NCBI GenBank assembly: GCA_016934645.1
Contig: JAFGSL010000496.1
Span: forward strand, 1 to 7,407
DNA from: Anaerolineae bacterium
GTDB lineage: Bacteria > Chloroflexota > Anaerolineae > B4-G1 > SLSP01
Length of the DNA stretch: 7,407 nt
Direction: 5' to 3'
Positions 1 to 5,942 of this stretch are shown in pieces. Every line of letters begins with the position of its first letter. Position 1 is the stretch's first letter. Both the position numbers and the translations under genes were made by a program. A model generated the notes under the pieces. It searched no databases, was not told where the DNA came from, and saw nothing but the letters and a program-made list of their open reading frames with translations.

Positions 1-224
1 CAGAAGAGGAGCAGACTGAGTTCAACGTGGTCCTCAAGGACTTTGGCCCCAAGAAGATTGAGGTCATCAAGGTCGTTCGCCAGATCACTAGCCTGGGCCT
101 GAAAGAGGCCAAGGAACTGGTTGAGAGCGCGCCCTCCAACGTCGTCGAAGCGGTGAGCAAGGAAGCGGCTGAGGATACCAAGGCCAAGCTCGAATCCGCT
201 GGCGCGATTGTCGAACTGAAGTAA
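1..224 (+). CDS. rplL: Ribosomal protein L7/L12, C-terminal domain (5' partial)
   Basis: This is the C-terminal end of the large-subunit stalk protein L7/L12, which recruits and activates translation GTPases (EF-Tu, EF-G, IF2) on the ribosome. The open frame enters from the left edge (first full codon at 3) and stops with TAA at 222-224, giving about 73 residues. The visible protein begins [15 protein letters not shown] and contains the family hallmark [20 protein letters not shown] followed by [11 protein letters not shown], then ends in GAIVELK. This is the complete globular C-terminal domain that binds factors. The N-terminal dimerisation domain and hinge lie outside the window. A GTG at 27 is an internal valine codon, not a start, because the conserved domain begins before it. 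A strong terminator follows. rplJ is expected just upstream, but that cannot be seen. Confidence 0.96.
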   Translation, partial: EEEQTEFNVVLKDFGPKKIEVIKVVRQITSLGLKEAKELVESAPSNVVEAVSKEAAEDTKAKLESAGAIVELK

Positions 225-262
225 TCGATATTAAAGACTCGATTGCTTTCGCACTGACATTC

Positions 263-288
263 AGCCCCCCTCTCCGGAGGGGGGCTTT
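263..288 (+). terminator. Rho-independent terminator after rplL
   Basis: AGCCCCCCTC (263-272) pairs perfectly with GAGGGGGGCT (277-286) around the tetraloop TCCG (273-276). This is a C(UNCG)G-type, exceptionally stable cap. It is followed by a short T run (TTTGCT). It lies 38 bp after the rplL stop and should separate the ribosomal protein operon from the membrane-protein genes downstream. The T tract is short, so some read-through is possible. Confidence 0.88.
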
Positions 289-312
289 GCTATAGCTGAC
301 CGCTGGTTGCTA

Positions 313-1086
313 ATGGCTAACTTTTCGCGTTGTGTTATACTTCCTGGCGTAATGCGTGTAGGGTTCTGGTGGATTTCCGTATATACGCTGAAGGTCGCTG
401 CCGGGGCGTTTATCGCTGGGGTGTGGTTGTGGCAGCGGGCACCGCACGCCGGGTTCGACCGCCGCATGATGCGGTTCTGGATTTGCGGTGCGGCGTTGGC
501 GGCATTGATCGCTGGGCGTGTGGGCTACGTGCTCGGTAATACAACGTATTTCGCGCAGCACCCCGTACTGCTCCTGCGCTTGGATCGCGTGGGCGGATTG
601 CACGGTAGTAGTGCTATGATCGGCGCGCTGCTCGTAGCTGGGTTGTGGGCAGTGGTGAAGCATTATACTGTGTCGGCGGTCGTGAGCTTTCTGTCGCCTG
701 CTGTACTTTTTACGGCGGTGGGCGCCTGGTGGGGCTGTATCGATACCGGGTGCGCCTGGGGTCGTGAGACGCTCGCGGCGGTGGGCGGTGCACAGTGGTT
801 GACCGCGCTTCTGCCCGACATCTATCAGACGGTGACGCTGCGCTATGCGGTGCAGCCGCTGGGGGCAGTGTGGGCGCTAGTCATGGCGTTGTTGGCAGTG
901 GCCTTGGGAAAACATGGGGGATTAGCTCTTGTCTTGTACTGGTTCGGCTCTGCCGGACTGACGCTGCTACGGGCTGATCCGGTGCCAATGATTGGCCTAC
1001 GTCTGGACACAGTGCTCGATCTGATCCTGGCGCTACTTATTACAATCTTAATGTTGCATAAGGTGAAAGGAACACACCGTGGATGA
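313..1086 (+). CDS. Divergent prolipoprotein diacylglyceryl transferase (Lgt)-family membrane protein
   Basis: Polytopic membrane protein of 257 aa from ATG 313; E. coli Lgt is 291 aa. Lgt transfers diacylglycerol from phosphatidylglycerol to the lipobox cysteine of pre-prolipoproteins in the cytoplasmic membrane. Lgt-like landmarks appear in order: an N-terminal helix starting VGFWWISVYTLKVAAG (~16-31); GRVGYVLGNTTYFAQHP (68-84); HGSSAMIGALL (97-107), matching the catalytic HGG region; WWGCIDTGCAWGRE (139-152), matching the Lgt signature; LLRADPVPMIGLR (218-230), near the E. coli Arg239 region. The signature is altered. The invariant Arg (E. coli R143) aligns with Trp140, and the usual Asn/Glu positions hold Cys and Asp, closer to the GCF-AGCCYG variant of Lgt-like proteins. 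Catalysis is therefore uncertain. Start choice is open: ATG 313 and in-frame ATG 352 both lack a clear ribosome site, and TTG 307 is less likely. The stop overlaps the next gene by 8 bp, so the two are probably co-translated. Confidence 0.72.
   Translation: MANFSRCVILPGVMRVGFWWISVYTLKVAAGAFIAGVWLWQRAPHAGFDRRMMRFWICGAALAALIAGRVGYVLGNTTYFAQHPVLLLRLDRVGGLHGSSAMIGALLVAGLWAVVKHYTVSAVVSFLSPAVLFTAVGAWWGCIDTGCAWGRETLAAVGGAQWLTALLPDIYQTVTLRYAVQPLGAVWALVMALLAVALGKHGGLALVLYWFGSAGLTLLRADPVPMIGLRLDTVLDLILALLITILMLHKVKGTHRG
333..341 (+). promoter_or_regulatory. Possible extended -10 promoter for the Lgt-like gene
   Basis: TGTTATACT (333-341) matches an extended -10 box (TGn followed by TATACT). No good -35 is visible at 16-18 bp; TGGCTA at 314-319 is weak. 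A transcription start near 348-350 would fall inside a reading frame begun at ATG 313 but just before the in-frame ATG 352. If this promoter is real, it favours the shorter protein with an almost leaderless message. The preceding terminator makes an independent promoter in this gap likely. Confidence 0.4.
1066..1071 (+). promoter_or_regulatory. Shine-Dalgarno site fixing the GTG start of the M50 gene
   Basis: AAAGGA lies 7 nt before GTG 1079, inside the last codons of the Lgt-like gene. It is the clearest ribosome site on the plus strand here. It supports the GTG start and the 8-bp gene overlap, an arrangement typical of translational coupling. Confidence 0.7.
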
Positions 1087-2305
1087 ATCACTTGATATAG
1101 AAAATCACACTCACACCCCTGCACCGGGACCACTGCCGGTGGATAAACTCCGCGCTGCGCTGCGTTCGCTTATGATCATCGAAGAAGTGCGCGTGCTTAC
1201 CAACGAGGAAAAGCCACCTGTCCAGTTTGCGGGGCATCTGATTGAGGGCGACCAGGAGGCCGTTTTCGAGGAAATCGTGCAGCGCTTTGCGGCCCTGGGC
1301 TATACACCACTCTTGACCGAGGTGGAAGACGAGCATCGTTTGCAGGCCATCCCGGCAGTGGCAGATAAGAAAACGGGTAAACCTGGGATCAATATCTTGC
1401 TCTTCGTGCTCACGTTGCTGTCGACATTGTACATTGGTGCGTTCCACGAAAACGCGATCCCCGCGGGAAGCCTGATCCCCGAGCGTCTCCAGGACATTTT
1501 GAAGGGATGGCCCTTTGCGTTGACCCTGTTGGCGATCCTCACGGCGCACGAGATGAGCCACTACTTTGCCGGACGCCGTCACGGTTCGCCCGCGAGCCTG
1601 CCGTATTTCATCCCTCTGCCGCTGCCGGGCAGTTTGGGGACGTTGGGGGCGGTGATTGTGCAACGCAGTCCTATGCGCAGCCGCAAGGCGCTCTTCGATA
1701 TCGGCGTGGCGGGGCCAATTGGAGGTCTGCTCATTGCTATTCCCTTACTCTTCATCGGCCTCTCGCTCTCCGAGGTGGGGACGCCGCAAACATTTATGGA
1801 TATTCCTGCCGGCGAACCCGTTGAAGTCCTCCAGGAAGGGAATTCGCTGCTTTATCTCGCCGCAAAGTACATCGTCCACGGGCGTATCCTGCCCGATCGG
1901 GCGACCCGCGAGGATGTGTGGCTTTCTCCACCGAGTACAGGCGGTTCGATCGCCTTCGCCGCGTGGGTGGGTTTGCTGGTGACGATGCTCAATCTCTTCC
2001 CAGTGGGACAATTGGACGGCGGGCACGTGGCATACGCGATGTGGGGGCGCACGGCGTGGAAAATCGCGCGGTTCACACTCATAGCCATCTGGGGTTGGGG
2101 CATTTTCCTACTGCTGCGGCGAAACTACGGCGGGATGACCTGGCTGATGATCGGTTCACTGGGCCTTTTCATCGGGCCGCGCCATCCACCGCCCCTTAAC
2201 GATCTCACGCCGCTGGATGCCAAACGGAAGGCGTTGGGATGGGCGATGGTCATCGTTTTCTTCTTGCTGCTCACGCCGATTCCGTGGATGACGGTAACGC
2301 TATAA
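1079..2305 (+). CDS. Site-2 protease, family M50 (EGY-like zinc membrane metalloprotease)
   Basis: Intramembrane zinc metalloprotease of 408 aa that would cleave substrate proteins within or near the membrane. The zinc motif HEMSH is at residues 157-161 (ligands H157 and H161, catalytic E158). The third-ligand motif NLFPVGQLDGG is at 305-315 (D313), the standard NPDG-type signature. A cytoplasmic N-terminal region (~20-95; contains FAGHLIEGDQEAVFEEIVQRF) resembles the small soluble domain before the membrane core in EGY/cyanobacterial-type site-2 proteases. Hydrophobic segments lie near 104-122, 145-166, 205-230, 290-318, 330-346 and 385-405. GSLGTLGAVI (184-193) and FDIGVAGPIGG (206-216) are also typical of the EGY-like group. 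No PDZ domain is seen. The GTG start is supported by AAAGGA 7 nt upstream and overlaps the Lgt-like gene, so the two are likely one operon. No anti-sigma factor or other obvious substrate is nearby. Family assignment is firm; substrate is unknown. Confidence 0.92.
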   Translation: MDESLDIENHTHTPAPGPLPVDKLRAALRSLMIIEEVRVLTNEEKPPVQFAGHLIEGDQEAVFEEIVQRFAALGYTPLLTEVEDEHRLQAIPAVADKKTGKPGINILLFVLTLLSTLYIGAFHENAIPAGSLIPERLQDILKGWPFALTLLAILTAHEMSHYFAGRRHGSPASLPYFIPLPLPGSLGTLGAVIVQRSPMRSRKALFDIGVAGPIGGLLIAIPLLFIGLSLSEVGTPQTFMDIPAGEPVEVLQEGNSLLYLAAKYIVHGRILPDRATREDVWLSPPSTGGSIAFAAWVGLLVTMLNLFPVGQLDGGHVAYAMWGRTAWKIARFTLIAIWGWGIFLLLRRNYGGMTWLMIGSLGLFIGPRHPPPLNDLTPLDAKRKALGWAMVIVFFLLLTPIPWMTVTL

Positions 2306-2306
2306 T
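2301..2306 (+). promoter_or_regulatory. Possible -10 box for the glycosyltransferase gene
   Basis: A perfect TATAAT overlaps the stop codon of the M50 gene. No convincing -35 sits at 16-18 bp. It would give a leader of about 75 nt before the glycosyltransferase start, including the perfect palindrome GATGATCATC at 2341-2350, a possible operator. The gene could instead be reached by read-through from the M50 gene, since no terminator lies between them. Confidence 0.4.
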
Positions 2307-2386
2307 AGTCCGAGCGCGAATCTTTGTGCGTCGTTAGTCAGATGATCATCAGTCGGGTAATCCTGTCGATTAAATGATGAAGATGA

Positions 2387-3562
2387 GTGGAAAAAGCGCC
2401 TTTGATAGCCGGTAAGCCGATAATCGGGATCGATGCCAGCCGTGCGCTCAGCGCCGCGCCGACCGGCACGGAGGGCTATTCCTACCACCTGATTCGCGCA
2501 CTGCTGTCCCAGTTGGATGGGCCATTTCTCGACGCGCGATACCAGACCCGATTGTACTTCCGCTCTGCACCAGAACCGGAGGCCTTTCCCGGCGCGGCGA
2601 TCCGTATTATTCCTTTCCCCAGGCTGTGGACGCATCTACGGCTATCATGGGAAATGGCGCACCGCGCACCTGATCTACTTTTTGTCCCGGCGCACGTTCT
2701 ACCCCTGGTGCGCCCCAAGCGGACGTTGGTCACGATCCATGACCTGGGTTACCGTTACTTCCCCGAGGCGCACCCGCGCAAACAGCGCCTTTACCTGGAC
2801 TGGAGCACCCGCTGGAACGCGCGTGTCGCTGATCATATCCTCGCCGACTCGTGCGCCACACGGGGTGCGCTGGTGCAGGCCTACGGCATCGACAGCGCAA
2901 AAATCACCGTCGCCTATCCCGGCTACGACAGCGATCTCGCACCGGTACGCGATGCCGATGCCCTTGCTGCTGTGCGGGCGCGCTACGCCATCCCCGGCCC
3001 GTATATCCTCTTTATGGGACGGCTCCAACCGCGTAAAAATCTGGCGCGTTTGATCGAGGCGTTTGCGCATCTCGCGTCAGAGAGGCCGGATTTATCGTTG
3101 CTACTCGCCGGGCCGGCGGGTTGGCTGGCTGAACCGATCCACGCGCGGGTGCGCGAATTAGGCTTGGAAGCGCGGGTGCTTTTTCCTGGCTACGTCGCCG
3201 AGACCGACAAGGCCGCGCTGATCTCTGGAGCACAGGTCTTCGCCTATCCTTCGCTGTACGAAGGGTTTGGCTTTCCTGTGTTGGAGGCGCAGGCGTGTGG
3301 TGTTCCGTTGCTGGCGAGCACTACTTCAAGCCTACCCGAGGTGGTGGGTGACGGTGGCCTTTTGGTGGATCCGCTTGACACATCCGCCATCGCCGCGGGA
3401 TTGGTGCGTTTGCTCGATGATGTCGATTTGCGGCACGATCTTATCGCGCGTGGCGCGGCGAATCTACGCCGCTTCTCGTGGGATGCCACTGCCCACACCG
3501 TCTTGACCATTATCGAAAACCTTTTATCTCTCCCCTCCATCAGAAGCTTATCATTCTCCTGA
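2387..3562 (+). CDS. Glycosyltransferase family 4 (GT-B fold)
   Basis: Retaining, nucleotide-sugar-dependent glycosyltransferase of 391 aa, probably cytoplasmic or membrane-associated, making a cell-envelope glycan, glycolipid or exopolysaccharide. The N-terminal Rossmann domain begins with GIDASRALS (14-22) and the acceptor-side loop PTGTEGYSYHL (26-36). TIHDL (117-121) holds the conserved His. The C-terminal donor-binding domain starts at PYILFMGRLQPRKNLARLIE (205-224), with phosphate-binding R212 and K217. It carries the EX7E motif in YEGFGFPVLEA (291-301), with E292 and E300, then GVPLLAS and LPEVVGDGGLLVDP. There is no signal peptide. The GTG start is the first possible one, because a TGA ends in-frame just before it; no strong ribosome site is visible, and TTG 2402 is an alternative. 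The family resembles mannosyl/rhamnosyl transferases of the mtfB/wbpY style, but the sugar cannot be read from sequence. It ends opposite tsaD, separated by hairpins. Confidence 0.9.
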   Translation: MEKAPLIAGKPIIGIDASRALSAAPTGTEGYSYHLIRALLSQLDGPFLDARYQTRLYFRSAPEPEAFPGAAIRIIPFPRLWTHLRLSWEMAHRAPDLLFVPAHVLPLVRPKRTLVTIHDLGYRYFPEAHPRKQRLYLDWSTRWNARVADHILADSCATRGALVQAYGIDSAKITVAYPGYDSDLAPVRDADALAAVRARYAIPGPYILFMGRLQPRKNLARLIEAFAHLASERPDLSLLLAGPAGWLAEPIHARVRELGLEARVLFPGYVAETDKAALISGAQVFAYPSLYEGFGFPVLEAQACGVPLLASTTSSLPEVVGDGGLLVDPLDTSAIAAGLVRLLDDVDLRHDLIARGAANLRRFSWDATAHTVLTIIENLLSLPSIRSLSFS

Positions 3563-3588
3563 CGCAAAGTACTTCAGGCTTTCGCTAG

Positions 3589-3600
3589 CCACAAATGTGG
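3589..3600. repeat. Short palindrome CCACA-AA-TGTGG
   Basis: A perfect 5-bp inverted repeat lies 27 bp after the glycosyltransferase stop, nested in a weaker outer pairing (CAGGCTTT before it and AAAGGCTG after it, one mismatch). It looks like a decayed member of the palindromic repeats around it. It has no T tract, so it is not a good terminator. Confidence 0.45.
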
Positions 3601-3622
3601 TCTAAAGGCTGGGGATAAAGAG

Positions 3623-3662
3623 GGGGTTTTGTAGCGGGGTGAAGCCCGCTACAAAAAACCCC
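3623..3662. repeat. REP-like hairpin with GTAG/CTAC ends, possible terminator
   Basis: TTTTGTAGCGGG (3627-3638) pairs perfectly over 12 bp with CCCGCTACAAAA (3645-3656) around the loop GTGAAG. GGGG (3623-3626) and CCCC (3659-3662) extend the stem beyond a 2-nt bulge. The core is GTAG + palindrome + CTAC, the form of REP elements with a GTAG foot. Read on the minus strand, the stem is followed by CCCC rather than T, so it is a poor terminator in that direction. On the plus strand it could slow or stop transcripts leaving the glycosyltransferase gene, or act as a 3'-end stabiliser. The TGAAG loop matches the loop of the repeats near 7364-7384. Confidence 0.75.
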
Positions 3663-3686
3663 TTAAAAGCTGCTTTTGATTCTTCC

Positions 3687-3741
3687 GGGATAAACAAAAA
3701 TATCCCAAATAAAATTTGGGATATTTGGGATATTATTTGGG
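3687..3741. repeat. AT-rich hairpin with 9-bp direct repeats and alternative pairings
   Basis: AAATATCCCAAAT (3698-3710) pairs perfectly with ATTTGGGATATTT (3714-3726) around an AAA loop. TTTGGGATA occurs twice in tandem (3715-3723 and 3724-3732), and TTTGGG recurs at 3736-3741. The single TATCCC (3701-3706) can pair with either tandem copy or with GGGATA upstream (3687-3692). At least three mutually exclusive stems are therefore possible. The role is unknown. The position between two convergent genes suggests transcript-end structure. Confidence 0.7.
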
Positions 3742-3744
3742 TTA

Positions 3745-3771
3745 AAGCGCCGGATGTTTCTTCCGGCGTTT
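3745..3771 (-). terminator. Probable terminator of tsaD (possibly bidirectional)
   Basis: CGCCGGA (3748-3754) pairs with TCCGGCG (3762-3768) around a 7-nt loop. The stem is extended by a G-T wobble and A-T pairs on the outside. It begins immediately after the tsaD stop codon (3773-3775). On the minus strand the stem is followed by CTTTAACCC, a short T run. On the plus strand it is followed by TTTGTT, so it may also end leftover transcripts from the glycosyltransferase gene. Confidence 0.7.
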
Positions 3772-3772
3772 G

Positions 3773-4801
3773 TTATGCCAACCGCAGCCCTGGTTCGATA
3801 TCCAGGGCCCATCCAGCACGCACACCAGCCTGGTAACGATATGTCCCGGCGGCGGCGACCATGGCGGCGTTGTCGGTGCAGAGAATGAGTGGCAGTGCAT
3901 GGACAGGAATTTCCACACGAGCGCGTGTCGCCGTCCGCAACGAGGCATTGGCAGAGACACCGCCCGACAAGAGCACCGCTCGGGCATCGTTAGCCTTCGC
4001 CGCCTGTGCGGTTTTTTCGGCCAGCACTTCGACCACTGCCGCCTGAAATGACGCCGCCATATCGACGAAGAAGCGGGGGGAGCGCGGCCCGTTGAAGCGC
4101 TGTAACGTGCGCAACACCGCCGTCTTCAACCCACTGAAGCTGAAATCGTAGGTTCCCGGCAGCCAAGCGCGCGGGAAATTGAACGCGCGTGCGTTTCCTT
4201 GCCGCGCGGCCTGCTCGATGGCGGGACCACCGGGATAGCCGAGTTCCAGCAGCCGCGCCACTTTGTCGAATGCTTCTCCCGCCGCGTCGTCCAATGTCCC
4301 GCCGAGGTAGGTGTAGTGCCCATGGTCGTGCATCAAGATCAGCTCTGTGTGCCCACCGGAGACGATGAGGGTCAGAACGGGAAATACATTAGCATCATCG
4401 AACGCGCCGTTGTTCGGCGCGCCGTCGGTGTCGGTGTGGAGCCAATGGGCATACAGGTGCGCCTCAAGATGGTTCACTGGGACGAGCGGCAATTCCCTAC
4501 CGAGCGCTGCACCCTTTGCGAAATTCAGTCCCACAAGTAAGGATCCAGGTAGCCCTGGCCCATATGTTGCCGCGATAGCATCCAGGTCATCCCACCCCAC
4601 GTGCGCATCGCGAAGCGCCTGCTCGACGACCGGCGCAATGGCTTCGACGTGGGCGCGCGAGGCCAGTTCAGGGAAGACGCCGCCATACTGCGCGTGCAAA
4701 TCCACCTGTGAGGCAATCACGTTAGAGAGAATGGTATGCCCATCCTCTACCACGGCAGCCGCTGTCTCATCACACGACGTCTCAATCCCTAAGATTCGCA
4801 T
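3773..4801 (-). CDS. tsaD: tRNA N6-threonylcarbamoyladenosine transferase TsaD
   Basis: TsaD (Kae1/Qri7/YgjD family), 342 aa, transfers the threonylcarbamoyl group from TC-AMP to A37 of ANN-decoding tRNAs, working with TsaB and TsaE in bacteria. It has the ASKHA fold. The N-terminal signature is MRILGIETSCDETAAAVVED (1-20). The metal-binding motif NHLEAHLYAHW (110-120) has H111 and H115 at the same numbers as in E. coli. SGGHTELILM (148-157), GEAFDKVARLL (175-185), GYPGGPAIE (188-196), DFSFSGLKTAVLR (219-231), SGGVSANASLR (279-289) and the C-terminal metal ligand D310 in CTDNAAM follow in the usual order and spacing. The start is ATG at 4799-4801, because the conserved domain begins there and AGGG lies 7 nt upstream. 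The frame stays open upstream to 4897, but that extension is unconserved in appearance. tsaB and tsaE are not in this window. Confidence 0.97.
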   Translation of the reverse strand: MRILGIETSCDETAAAVVEDGHTILSNVIASQVDLHAQYGGVFPELASRAHVEAIAPVVEQALRDAHVGWDDLDAIAATYGPGLPGSLLVGLNFAKGAALGRELPLVPVNHLEAHLYAHWLHTDTDGAPNNGAFDDANVFPVLTLIVSGGHTELILMHDHGHYTYLGGTLDDAAGEAFDKVARLLELGYPGGPAIEQAARQGNARAFNFPRAWLPGTYDFSFSGLKTAVLRTLQRFNGPRSPRFFVDMAASFQAAVVEVLAEKTAQAAKANDARAVLLSGGVSANASLRTATRARVEIPVHALPLILCTDNAAMVAAAGTYRYQAGVRAGWALDIEPGLRLA

Positions 4802-4838
4802 GGTTATCCCTGTCCTTTCGCATTGTGAAAGTCTATCA

Positions 4839-4880
4839 GCAGATGGGCAACCAAAGGTTGCACGCAGATGGAGCAGATTG
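4839..4880. repeat. Hairpin flanked by GCAGATGG direct repeats in the tsaD leader
   Basis: GCAACC (4847-4852), loop AAA, GGTTGC (4856-4861) form a perfect 6-bp hairpin. It sits between two exact copies of GCAGATGG (4839-4846 and 4864-4871), with a third near-copy GCAGATTG at 4873-4880. Copies one and two start 25 bp apart. The cluster lies between the predicted tsaD promoter and its start, so it could be a regulator-binding or RNA-structure element, or it may be chance. Confidence 0.45.
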
Positions 4881-4915
4881 GCCTTGTTTCTGAACACAAA
4901 TGCTACAATCTACTA

Positions 4916-4943
4916 CTTATACCTCACCGCCCTTGACGCACAA
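4916..4943 (-). promoter_or_regulatory. Predicted promoter of tsaD
   Basis: On the minus strand, TTGTGC (4943-4938) and TATAAG (4921-4916) are separated by 16 bp, a reasonable sigma-70-like pair. It lies in the 152-bp gap between the acyltransferase stop and the tsaD start. It predicts a leader of about 105 nt that includes the 4839-4880 repeat cluster. The same TATAAG hexamer precedes the acyltransferase gene. Confidence 0.45.
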
Positions 4944-4953
4944 CCCGCACCCC

Positions 4954-5850
4954 CTAACCCTCAACCCACACCGGGGCAAACATCATCCATTCGTCCGGGC
5001 ACTGGCGGATGAAGTCCTCGACTTGCTCCAGAATACGGTGTAGATTCACCGTCACATCTTGCTCTCGATTGCCGGTGTACTCCAATTCAAACGGCGGGTT
5101 GGCGATGACTTTGTATACGCCATCCTCATAGCGCGGCGCCAAAACGATGATGGGACTTTTGGTTCGCAATGGAATACGCACGTAGCCGCTTGGCAGGTTT
5201 GCCGGCGCACTGAAGAACATCACCGGTTCATCTCCATCGTGAACAGGATAGTCCGGTCCAGTGACAACGGCTCCACCGTCCTTCAGGCGTTCCATTGCCT
5301 CACGCAACGCCTGGGAACTGATAGGCGTCATGTGTGCACCACAACGCTCCCGTAGTTGATTGAACGCCTCTACATCGGGTGTGGGATCTGCTAAGGAGAG
5401 CGCCTGTAAAGAGACGGGGAGGTTTTGCGCCAGGGCTATACCCCCCAAGTCAAAGTTCGACATATGGCACGCCAGGACAAACACCCCACGTCCCATCGCC
5501 AGCGCCTGTTCGAAGTGCGTCATAGTCTCCGCCGGGACGCTCACCGACGGGCGGAAGTTCTCTGCGCGAATAATCCCACGTCCGAGATTGTAGAAGGTTT
5601 CGTAATAACGTCGCCCCGTATTGTAGAAAAGTTGATACAATGTCCTGTTGAGCTGCTTCTGCGACGCAGTTTCATCCAGGACGTGCTGCAGGTTGGCCCG
5701 CGCGGCGTAGTACATTGGCGGTTTGACCCACGTGACAATGCGTGCCCAAAACGTGGCAACGATGCCCCTCCCCCTAAAAGGTAGGTACTTCATAATGCGG
5801 AGGGCCAGCCGCACAAAGCTTCCGGTGGTGATGAGTTGGCGTTTAGGCAT
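4954..5850 (-). CDS. Lipid A biosynthesis/PatA-type lysophospholipid acyltransferase family protein
   Basis: Membrane-associated acyltransferase of 298 aa in the LpxL/HtrB/PatA superfamily, which moves fatty acyl groups onto lipid A precursors in Gram-negatives or onto phosphatidylinositol mannosides in actinobacteria. The catalytic HX4D/E motif is HMSNFDLGG (129-137), with H129 and D134. Downstream are RLKDGGAVVTGPDYP (188-202), equivalent to the acidic substrate-pocket block of the family, FFSAPANLPSGYVRIPLRT (212-230), and the C-terminal CPDEWMMFAPVW (284-295), the usual P-QW-W-W tail. Length is typical (~300). A basic, partly hydrophobic N-terminus (11-45) could anchor it to the membrane. 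The ATG start at 5848-5850 has no strong ribosome site. If the host lacks lipopolysaccharide, the acceptor is more likely a glycolipid or phosphoglycolipid; the GT4 enzyme nearby could supply such an acceptor, but this is inference. It lies 92 bp after the M24 peptidase gene on the same strand. Confidence 0.88.
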   Translation of the reverse strand: MPKRQLITTGSFVRLALRIMKYLPFRGRGIVATFWARIVTWVKPPMYYAARANLQHVLDETASQKQLNRTLYQLFYNTGRRYYETFYNLGRGIIRAENFRPSVSVPAETMTHFEQALAMGRGVFVLACHMSNFDLGGIALAQNLPVSLQALSLADPTPDVEAFNQLRERCGAHMTPISSQALREAMERLKDGGAVVTGPDYPVHDGDEPVMFFSAPANLPSGYVRIPLRTKSPIIVLAPRYEDGVYKVIANPPFELEYTGNREQDVTVNLHRILEQVEDFIRQCPDEWMMFAPVWVEG

Positions 5851-5855
5851 AGTCT

Positions 5856-5861
5856 CTTATA
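5856..5861 (-). promoter_or_regulatory. Possible -10 box giving a near-leaderless acyltransferase message
   Basis: TATAAG on the minus strand ends only 5 nt before the ATG of the acyltransferase gene. Transcription would then begin at or next to the A of the ATG. No -35 is recognisable at 16-18 bp. The absence of a Shine-Dalgarno sequence before this ATG fits leaderless initiation. The rest of the 92-bp gap holds only a 6-bp hairpin (GGCTGG 5872-5877 / CCAGCC 5886-5891) without a T run. Confidence 0.35.
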
Positions 5862-5942
5862 GTCGAAAGTGGGCTGGGTTGTGATCCAGCCTGAGCAAAT
5901 CAGACCACAAACAAAATAGCGCGCGTGATTTGGAGAGCGCTG

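Noticed and set aside
2342..2377. Eleven-codon leader ORF (MIISRVILSIK) before the glycosyltransferase
   Set aside because: There is no ribosome site, and it starts inside the palindrome GATGATCATC. An ORF this short is expected by chance.
3665..3677. AAAAGC-T-GCTTTT inverted repeat as a terminator
   Set aside because: A 1-nt loop is too small, so the real stem would have at most 4-5 weak pairs. It probably arose by chance in an AT-rich stretch.
3639..3836. A small plus-strand open frame across the convergent intergenic region
   Set aside because: It runs through the hairpins and tandem repeats and into antisense of tsaD. The translated repeats (IWDIWDIIW) are a by-product of the 9-bp repeat.
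4802..4897. N-terminal extension of tsaD to an ATG at 4897
   Set aside because: The family begins at MRILGIETSC, a ribosome site precedes ATG 4801, and the extension covers a hairpin and direct repeats rather than a protein-like sequence.
4347..5012. A 221-codon plus-strand open frame
   Set aside because: It lies antisense to tsaD and the intergenic gap. Its translation is low-complexity Ser/Ala/Pro-rich, typical of a GC-rich shadow frame, while the tsaD frame has every family motif.
5872..5891. Terminator after the M24 peptidase gene
   Set aside because: The stem has only 6 bp, with an 8-nt loop, and no T run follows on the minus strand.
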